Shown: piece by piece, positions 55,850 through 64,000 of the stretch | How the letters are laid out: the number at the start of each line of letters is the position of its first letter | Numbering within the stretch: the stretch's first letter is position 1 | Assembly: GCA_025175895.1 (NCBI GenBank) | Contig: CM045993.1 | Coordinates: 60,702,621 to 60,766,620, forward strand | DNA: 64,000 bases | Source of the DNA: Wurfbainia villosa | Lineage: Eukaryota > Streptophyta > Magnoliopsida > Zingiberales > Zingiberaceae | Direction: 5' to 3' | Made by a program: the position numbers and the translations under genes | The notes under the pieces: generated by a model | The model's database searches: none | Seen by the model: the letters and a program-made list of their open reading frames with translations, nothing else | Told to the model about the DNA's origin: nothing

Positions 55850-57225
55850 CAATGATATATATTATTTTATCCCCATACGGTGGTGGATTTGAAGAGCTGA
55901 ATTTCGCTTCAGCTATATATATTATTTTATCCTCATGTGGTGGCGGATCGGAAGAGTTGAAGTTTCACTCAACTATATATTATTTTATCCCCGTGAGGTG
56001 GCGGATCAGAAGAGCTGAATTTCACTTCAGCTATATACATTATTTTATCCCTGTGTGGTGGCGGATCGGAAGAGTTGAGGTTTCACTCAACTATATATTA
56101 TTTTATCCCTGTGTGGTGGAGGATTAGAAGAGTTGAGGTTTCACTCAACTATATATTATTTTATCCTCGTGTGGTGGTGGATCGGAGGAGCTGAATTTCA
56201 TTTTAGCTATATATATTATTTTACCCCAGTGTGGTGGAGGATCGGAAGAGTTGAGGTTTCACTCAATTATATATTATTTTATCCCTGTACGGTGGTGGAT
56301 AGGAAGAGCTGAATTTCGCTTCAGCTATATATATTATTTTATCCCCGTGCGATGGTGGATCAGAAGAACTAAGTTTTATCTCAGCTACATATATTATTTT
56401 ATCCCCGTGTGGTGGTGGATCGGAAGAGTTAAGGTTTCACTCAACTATATATTATTTTATTCCCGTGCGATGGTGGATCGGAAGAGCTGAATTTTGCTTC
56501 AGCTATATATAATTTTATCCCCGTGTGGTGGAGGATCAAAAGAGTTGAGGTTTTACTCAACTATATATTATTTTATCGCCGTGCGGTGGTGGATCGGAAG
56601 AGCTGAATTTTGCTTCAGCTATATATATTATTTTATCCCAGTGTGGTGGCGGATCGGAAGAGTTTAGGTTTCACTCAACTATATATTATTTTATCCCTGT
56701 ATAGTGGTGGATCGGAAGAGCTGAATTTTGCTTCATTTATATATATTATTTTATCCCCGTGCGGTGGTGGATCGGAGGAGTTGAGCTTTACCTCAGCTAT
56801 ATACATTATTTTTATCCCCGTGTGGTGGCAGATCGGAAGAGCTGAGATTTACCTTAGTTATATACATTATTTTTATCCCCATGCGGTGGAGGATCGGAAG
56901 AGCTGAATTTTATTTCAGCTATATACATTATTTTATCCCCGTGTGATGGTGGATCGGAAGAGTTGAGATTTCACTCAACTATATATTATTTTATCCCCGT
57001 GTGGTGGCGAATCGGAAGAGCTGAATTTCATTTAAGCTATATACATTATTTTTATCCCCATGCAGTGGAGGATGGGAAGAGATGAGCTTTACCTCAGCTA
57101 TATACATTATTTTTATCCCCGTGCGGTGGCAGATCGGAAGAGCTGAATTTTAATTTAGCTATATACATTATTTTATCCCCGTACGGTGGAGAATCGGAAG
57201 AGCTGAGTTGTATCTTAGCTATACA
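55850..57225. repeat. About 60-bp tandem repeat with covarying hairpins, 23 units
   Basis: Each unit reads TTTATCCCCGTGnGGTGGnGG, ATCGGAAG, then a 7-bp stem, 6-base loop and complementary stem, then an ATATATATT linker. Two stem types dominate: AGCTGAA with TTCAGCT, and AGTTGAG with CTCAACT. They often alternate, giving a roughly 120-bp higher-order unit. The stem pairing is kept although its bases change. Tat/Ogre 3' untranslated regions are known to hold tandem repeats that can seed satellites. Confidence 0.9.
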
Positions 57226-57708
57226 TATTTTCTTGATTCCCGTGAAGCAGGGGAGCTGGGTCCTCACCCAGTTGTATATATTACTCCTGCGTAATAAAGG
57301 AGTGGAGGAGTTGTATTTTTATTTGATTCTTATACAGTAAAGAGGAGCTGAGGCCTCACGCAAAAGGAAGAAGGCTAGAAGGATGGATGAGTTAAGAAGG
57401 ATACTGGTGGAAACTCGGTGAGTTTTATTTGCCAATGGAGTTGTTGCATTTTAATTTGTTATTTCTATAAGATGCATGTGGTGCGAAAGGGGCACATACA
57501 ACTTGTAGTAGTGAAAAAGTTCATTAATAAAGAAGAGCTACATAACACAGCCTTCATAAGGAAGAAAATAACAGATGAGGCCCCTGTTCCAGGGGGATTA
57601 AGACTCTCTCTGAGGAAGTACTGAAGGAGCTTCTTTGCATGGCTGGGGTTGACGTTGTAGTTGCCAAAGGTAGGATTGTTGCAAGAATATGTGTTTGGAT
57701 AGATTTTT
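57226..57708. other. Unassigned stretch after the hairpin array
   Basis: No recognised domain on either strand. It includes a GAGCTG-rich continuation to 57360 and mixed sequence beyond. Confidence 0.4.
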
Positions 57709-58740
57709 TCAGGATACCGCTAGTTCTTGACGAAGAGAGTAGTTGCTAGTGGAAGCCACCCGCAAGCGTCGCTTCAGATCTAGAACTTGCCTTTTCAATT
57801 CTTTAATGTAGTGTTGTTCTTCGATTTGCCCCTCCAGAAGAGGAGAGCTGCTATCTTGTTCAGATGAAGGTTCCATGGCGCAAGGGGGAAGAGGAAAAAA
57901 ATGGATGTCAATCAAATGGCGATTTGGAGTTTTTATAGACATGGAAGAAGGATATTAATGGGCCCTCGGGGAAAGTAGGGACAATAAATGCAAATAAAGA
58001 AGGGAAAGCATAAAGACAATAGTTGGGGGTTATTGAATGCAGTAATTCTAGAAGGATTGTTTGGGTTTCACGAAAGCAGTAAGGGTGAAGTCTGTTCTGA
58101 TGAGGTTGCTATCATTTTTAGTTAAAATAGTTTGCAACCTATAAGAAAACGACAAAAACAAGTACCAGTATCCTTTCCCTTTTTATTAGCATGCCCAATA
58201 GTGGTTACATTAATTAAACTACTTCTTATACAGGCTTTTTATTGTTATTGTTACTAGGGGAGCTGGTAGAGGACTCCTCTGGAGGGGGAGGCGCCAGAAT
58301 GACCCTATAGAGGTCCCCTTGAGCCGGAGGTACAGTGGGTAGAGCTCCAGCGAGGGGGGGGGGGGGGGAGTAATCTTAGCTGGAGGGACTGGAATGAAAG
58401 CTAGGACCGGTGGAAGATGAGGAAGTCCAACGGAGGCCCGAGGATCTCCTACGGTATATTCCCAGGTCATGGGAGGGTTCCAAACCCGGTTGCGAAAGGA
58501 AGGAAAAGGGGCTCGGAAGGACCTCCCCACATTGGAAGGCAAGGCGTCAGTCGATGCGGGAGGAGGAAGAGGCCGATATGCCAAGGTCGCAGTGGATTGT
58601 GTGGTGGATTCCTCGGCGGGGCCTGTAGTCAGGTCATGTAACTCGAAAGAGTCAGAATCCGAGGATATGTTAATAGGGTGTTCAGCAGAAGCCATGGAAG
58701 TGGGATATAAGACTGGGGATGTTCGCAATGTCAATTTTTA
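57709..58740 (-). pseudogene. Antisense coding-like remnants between the two antisense genes
   Basis: Minus-strand segments at 58734-58219 (MASAEHPINISSDSDSFEL start at 58695, Pro-rich, with a poly-G tract on the + strand at 58357-58370) and 57942-57709 (MEPSSEQDSSSP then a leucine/arginine coiled coil) have coding-like composition. They may be one further antisense gene or exons related to antisense gene 1. No domain is recognised. Confidence 0.35.
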
Positions 58741-59131
58741 ATCGAAAGAGGGAGGGTCGCATTCGTCCTTGGGAAGGGAGAGAAGATGAAAGGGCGAAGG
58801 AAGTAATGGCGTCAGCATGAGAAATAATCGAGACATTAGTTCCGAAGCGGGCAATTATCTCGGGAAGACAAAGTGACAAAACTATTTAATTGTTACCGAG
58901 CAAGGAATCAGTTCTGGCAAGGGAAGGGTAAAGCCCAAGATGGCCCGAGCGGGTTCTCGAGTGGAAAAATTTATCAGTCGACTGGCACCCTGAAAGATGA
59001 AGAATCCATAGTGATAGAAAGGATACAGAGGAATCCCACATGAATGCTTTTGAACATTCTTAAACAATGGCAGTTCATACACGAGGGAGCAATGTTTAGT
59101 AGACAAAAATATCGTTACAATTTACAGTTCT
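58741..59131. other. Spacer before antisense gene 1 end
   Basis: About 390 bp without a supported gene. Two short minus-strand ORFs here show no known motif. Confidence 0.4.
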
Positions 59132-61259
59132 TCACAGCTCGAAGAGTTTAGGAGGACATTTGGACAGGGCCACATCAGGGTCAAGATAGCTGGTGTCGAC
59201 GCCCGGCGGAGGGTAGCCTTGGGCAGCGTTTAAGGAGGAGGATCCGTCGAAGCCTAGTGTAAATAATTCCACGCCCTTTTGAACATATCTCATCTTCAGG
59301 TCCGCCTCCTGCTCCTTCAATTGAGCTTGGTAGGCGATTAATTGGGTGGCCAGCATGTCCCTCTCTTGTGCCGCCGTCACCGCCTGGTGGCCCAGGGAAG
59401 ATAAGGCCTCAACATGTTCCTTCTGAAGTTCTTGCTACTATTGGGCCATGGAGGTTAGCATCCCAGAAAGGGTGGCTGCAATAGAAGAGAGATTTTTCCA
59501 CTTCTCCAGGTAGGACCTCTGAGCAGCTTCCCAGGCTTGACGCTCTTGTCGAAGCTGGAGAATAGTTGCCGAAGAGTCAGCAACTTGAATGTATGCCTCT
59601 GCAAGTTGCCTTTTGTACCCCTCCAATTTGTGGGAAAAGAGGTCAATTTGCTGAAGTTGGCTAAACTATAGAAATAGCTAGTGCTGAAGATCTTCGTTCT
59701 TTTTCTAGAGCTCCTCTTTTTCACTCTGCGCCATCGCCAAGTGGGTCATCGAATCTTCACATTGGGCAATCAAAGTGGCCTCCCTCTGCTTACCCTCCTT
59801 CAGCTGTTGTGTAAGCTTCTTCTGTTGGGCCAGGGAGGTAGAATGACGGGCCTCCACATTGGACTGGTAATTCACTATGCAAGGTGTCGTCTCATTATAG
59901 GTGGCTGCTATCTGGGGAGGAAGGTGGATGATACAAGAATAAACACTGATACACATATACTAAGAGCTAAGGAAGGAAGAAGCTTACCTCGGCCAAGAGT
60001 TTTCCCATACGATCATAGGGACCTTGTACACCAGACTGGTTGAAGCATTTCATCTCTCCTAGATGGAGAATTTTGATAGAGGCTCCCAGAGTCGTAAGTA
60101 AAGGGTCTGGGGGGGGGGGGGGGGGGGGAAAAACCCCACCCCCCAAAAAGGGCTCCGCTGTTGACATGGAAGGTATGGAGGGATCCATAGCTCAAGACGG
60201 AGCAGGAGAAGACGGTATGTCAGTAGGAATATTTACGGGGAAAGAATCGACTAGGGAATCAATTCGTGGGTCGGGTTGAATGGGAGATGAAACTGGAGAG
60301 GAAGAAGGAGAAAGTTCTTCTCGGGGGGAGGAGAGTGGGACAACTAATGTGGTCTCTTCCATTCGAGGTTCATAAATAACTAGGCATTGGTGCCTATTCA
60401 ACTTTAAGAGGGAAGGCAGAGGAGAAGAATGCGATGAAGAGGATGCGGGAATAGAGGAAGAGCTGGGGAAGCCTTCCTTGGGGGGATGCAACTTCTTATG
60501 AGGTGAAGAGGGAGCTGCTGTAGACTTGCCTTTACTGCATTTCTTGGAAGCCTTTTTCTTTGCTGCTGCAATCTCCTCTCCTTTTAAGATGGCATCCTGC
60601 ATTAGGTTATCTGCAAAGTCCATTCTTAGAAAACAGGCTGGCCATGAAAGTTAATTGCGCCAAAGTCTAAACAACATCCTACCTATTGTGTCTGGGTCGG
60701 TCAGTGGAAAAGGTGACAGCCCATGGCGACTGAAGAGTGGAGGTTTCATCAGATGGTCTGAGCTATAGTGATATTCTCTTAATATTCTGTAGACCTCTGA
60801 AAAAGGACACTGAGCCCTAACCTTGTGAAAGGAGGGTAATTCAGGGAGATCTAGCTTCCAAGTGTCTGAATATGGAAGGGGCATCGGAAGTTGAGCAAAG
60901 AAGTAGAGCGCTTCCCATCCCTTATGGGAAGAGGGCATGTTTACTAGAAACTGATAATTCGAGCGACTGGATAGATAGAAGAGGCCCTCCTTAGAAGACT
61001 TTAACTGGAAAAAGCAATGAAACAGTTGCAGGGACAAAGTAAGACCTAGATGTCGGAACACTATGATGACCCCTGATAGTATGCGGAAGGAGTTGGGAGT
61101 AAATTGGTTGATGGACAACTTATAAAAGTCTAAAATTTCTAGGTAGGAAGGAGGGATGACCAAATATAAACCATTGAGCAGTTGTTCAGAAAAGAAGCAA
61201 TGTGAGCCCGGAGGAGGAAGATGTGGTAGGTAAGAGGTAGTGTTGAAACAACAAAGCAC
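59132..61259 (-). pseudogene. Antisense spliced gene 1 of the Tat element: gypsy-type transposon domain and coiled coil
   Basis: Exon 1 (61259-60683) encodes a helical region with IPPSYLEILDFYKLSINQFT, FRILSGVIIVFRHL and SSHKGWEALYFF. This resembles the Pfam family called putative gypsy-type transposon (PF04195). A 72-nt GT-AG intron joins it in frame (DTI to DNLMQDA) to exon 2 (60610-59988), Lys-rich then Pro/Ser-rich, with a TGA near 60192. A 76-nt intron (GTAAGC ... CCCCAG) joins AE to IAATYNE in exon 3 (59911-59132), a long coiled coil ending CPPKLFEL. Exon 3 keeps one frame with several TAG stops at positions where neighbours are Gln-rich. The upstream start may lie in another exon. Function unknown. 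Confidence 0.72.
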
Positions 61260-62006
61260 GGAGGGGTCTATGTATTGGTGCCTAAAGTTGAAGAAATAAT
61301 GCTTGCTATCTAGCTAAGTGATAGTGTGTTCACATCAAGGGTTTAGGGTCGGGTTCTTCAGGGCCATAGGTGCAAGAGGAGGAGGAGCACTTACTTGAGG
61401 GTCGAAGGGGGAACACTTGCAAGAGAGGAAGCTAGGCCACCTAACCACCGTTGAAGAAAATCGGGGGAGGAGGGAGAAGAAAAGGTTAAATCGCTGAGAG
61501 TATTAAGTTGTTTGTAAAAAGGGAGAGGAAGGGGATTTATATAGGGTTTTGCAACTTTTCAACTACCTAGTAGGAAAAGGAAGGCGGGGCCCATGGGCCC
61601 AATAAACCGCTTCAAGCATATGAGGTAAGGTAATAGGAAAAGGTAAATTCGAATTGGTAAGGGAAGGATAGATGAGAAATGTTATACTTAGAAAGTCAAA
61701 CTCAGTACCTCGTTTGACTATTTTTAGGGGTTGGCTAATGATACTACCGCTACCTTTTCCCGTGAGCAAAACAAAAGAACCCGTGTGTAAGGCATTGTTC
61801 GAACCAAAGAGTTGGTTCGACAGAGGGGGTCTGAGAAAACCGGTTTGGTCACATAGGTCTGGGTGAAAATGGCTCGGGGAGGCGGTTCAAGGGAATTGGC
61901 TTGACCGAGCAGATTTGGAGATTGGCTCGGTATGGAGAATAAAGGAATCGACTTGGCAGAATGGGCCTGGAGATTGGTTCTGTACGGGGAGGATAGGAGT
62001 TGGTTA
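61260..62006. other. Unassigned stretch right of antisense gene 1
   Basis: No coding sequence recognised. From about 61860 to 62000 a GGCTCGGnnnGGAGA-like phrase recurs several times. The Tat 3' LTR might begin here, but no partner copy is in the window. Confidence 0.4.
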
Positions 62007-64000
62007 TGTTGGGTTTCCGGCACCGTGGTGAGTGTGTGTTCGAATATGTTTCATAAACATGTGCACATCGGAAGAATTAAAAAACAATAAATCTAATTTA
62101 TTACAACACACACATCACATGCATGCATAGTACAATATGTGTAGACATAATCACAATTTCAAATTAAAGAAAATTACTCTAGTTATACCTGACGTATCAC
62201 GTGCAGCGGGAATGACATCAACCGGAGTGACTCTTACTAGAATCGCCTCTATCCGTATCCACGCCGAGTATCATCGGGATGGATTCACAAAGTCACGAGC
62301 CTCGTCTTCGTAGGAGTCACTAGCCTTGTGTCGAAGACGATGTGATCGAGAGAAGATCACAATCCAAATCAAAATTCGGATTCAAAAATGAGTCCCCAAA
62401 ACTCGCTTCTCCGGAGAGGTATTCGTCAAGCGATTGACGAATCCTTGGTCCTCCACCTATAAGGATTACCAGAGATCGAATCCCCGGCAAGGTAGACGCA
62501 GTCGTAGCTCCAAACTTCATCCAAACGATGCTCCGACATGCAAGGAAACAAGCTGTCCAGAAAACTGGACAGCTTGGTGGAGGAGTTGCGCCGGCCAAAG
62601 AGGATGGCTGGCCAACCCTTGGTCGCCGGAACCAAGGTGAGTAGCCGGAGGGTCGCCGGAGGATGGCCGGCAGCAGCTTGGACGCCGATAGCAGGGTGGA
62701 CAGCGGCACAAGGGGCTGGCTGCGTAGACTGCTTGGGCGGCGGCAAGGAGAAGAGAGGGAGAGGAGAGGAGAAGTTTATTTCCCAAAATAAAACTTGGGG
62801 CTCTCCAAAAACCTAACCGCATTTTTATAGAGCCCGTGTTTCTTAACCATTAAGAAAACTTCTCCTTAGAGTTATTGGTTTATAACCAAAACCCGTTAAC
62901 ACGCTCCAATAACTTAAGTTAAAATAAACCGAACTGAGTTGGTCCATTTTAAGTTAAAACGAACCGAACCAACTTTGGTTCATTCGTTTAAAACAAACCA
63001 AACCCCTTTGGTTTATTCTCCACCATTGGATTAGAACCAAATCAATTTGGTTCATCCATCATGTCTTTATAAGACTCATCCCATCCATGCTTCCATTGCG
63101 ACTGAAATAATTTTATGTTCGCTCCTTGTTTGGTCCAACCAAACCTAGTTTCTCTCGATCTGAGAATCTCATTCTCAATCTCGTTTTAAATCCTTCGGAT
63201 TACACTCGTTGTGCGTGTGACCAAATAGGTTCCCGATTTATGTTGGCCATCTATAATTAGCCATTAATTATAGAACGATCATGAGTGGCACCTAGTAGTA
63301 CATCATGATCCCCAATTATCTGGAAAATCAATGGTTGATTCCAGAACCATTTCTAAAACCCTTTAGCAGCTATAATGAATCGTGCCCCGTTCCCTTCACG
63401 CATCTTATACCCACTTGGTTCAGGACATGGTCTATAGTGTCAGTCCCCACTAGGTCGACTACGTCACACCTAGCCCAAGTATTATTTCCTCGTCCTACGA
63501 ATTCTAGTTACTGCACATGATCTAAGAGTACCTTACTCTAAACATGTAATATTTTGGCCAAAGACTTTAGTAACAATCCGACGAGAGGCCATGGGTATAC
63601 ATCTCTTCGCAAGGAGTGGTGAATCCTTTATAGGCTATTCAAACACCTTCGGCCACTTCGACTTATACCCAATCATCCCGGGTCCACATCTCCTCAGTGA
63701 TGCTTGCTTAAGATGTCAAAGCATAAGTCTTCATGACCAAGATGACTTGAATACCGCAAGTCAAAGGAACATCACACTTAAGCTGCAGTAAGAACTTCAT
63801 TGACATATCTATATATGTAGAGAACCATATGAAGTCTTATAGCTGGTCACTTCAATGAACTAGTTACCATAATTAGCATCCACGATTAACTCCGGACATC
63901 ACAATGTCTTCAGCTAGTGAGAATCAGCTGCTTGGATACAACAAGGAGTATACCTCGTGCTAGTCTCGACAAAATTGATGGTGCCCAAATCCATCAATTC
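62007..64000 (-). repeat. Second copia F-type LTR, cut by window edge
   Basis: In + orientation it starts TGTTGGGTTTCCGG at 62007. Its part from 63626 to 64000 aligns with 7337-7443 joined to 42073-42345, without the two insertions. No primer site precedes it on the left, so it is a 3' LTR of another minus-strand copy, or a solo LTR, rather than the missing 5' LTR of copia F. Judging from the alignment the full LTR would be about 2.2 kb. Confidence 0.85.

Noticed and set aside
55404..56906. Plus-strand ORFs of 79-123 codons
   Set aside because: They follow the tandem arrays; the repeated IYYFIP-type peptide comes from the ATATATTATTTTATCCC linker.
60107..60130. Poly-G tract as a regulatory element (also 58357-58370)
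   Set aside because: Simple homopolymers within Pro-rich coding sequence of the antisense genes; length may be unreliable.
62007..64000. Missing 5' LTR of copia F
   Set aside because: No primer-binding site precedes it; for a minus-strand element the reverse complement of TGGTATCAGAGC should lie just left of 62007.

Overview
The window is transposon-dense plant nuclear DNA. No intact host gene was found. Several things point to an angiosperm: Sirevirus-type Ty1/copia elements with long LTRs, an initiator-Met-tRNA primer site (TGGTATCAGAGC) and several GGGGGAG tracts before the 3' LTR; a CACTA (En/Spm) DNA transposon; a TRIM-like element; a Tat-lineage Ty3/gypsy element; and a captured fragment that looks like plant exocyst SEC6. 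The species cannot be fixed from the sequence.

Layout. (1) 1-7336: Sirevirus A, + strand, nearly complete, inserted with a CTTTA duplication into an old copia LTR called F. (2) 7444-42069: a CACTA element with 15-bp matching ends CACTACAAGAATAAT and a TTC duplication, also inside the F LTR. The empty site for both insertions survives in a second F-type LTR at 62007-64000. The CACTA right arm (37331-42069) carries three exon-like pieces of SEC6 on the minus strand. (3) Inside the CACTA lies a TRIM-like element with 198-bp LTRs (7611-7808 and 37131-37328). (4) At the TRIM primer-binding site sits Sirevirus B (gag, 3' non-coding region and one LTR), arranged as if a one-LTR circle had recombined at the primer-binding site. 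(5) Inside B is copia C, minus strand, as a three-LTR tandem (LTR-internal-LTR-internal-LTR, 10098-34080) flanked by GGCAT duplications. (6) Inside the third C LTR is Sirevirus E (25476-33250), which keeps gag and RT-RNase H but lacks protease and integrase. This gives F > CACTA > TRIM > B > C > E.

To the right, 42590-45929 is the minus-strand gag-pol remnant of copia F. It is cut by Sirevirus D (45930-50591, gag only, 5' LTR truncated). D abuts the 3' half of a Tat-lineage gypsy element: RNase H, integrase, two antisense spliced genes, and two tandem-repeat arrays, with no LTR recognised. The last 2 kb is the second F-type LTR.

These genes encode retrotransposon functions (Gag shell, protease, integrase, reverse transcriptase, RNase H), and almost all are broken. 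Gypsy pol and copia F pol decay almost only by nonsense changes in one frame, as expected from deamination of methylated cytosine. The copia C copies and the two E LTRs differ in clustered indels at CAG/CTG and CG contexts, which may partly be consensus-sequence error.
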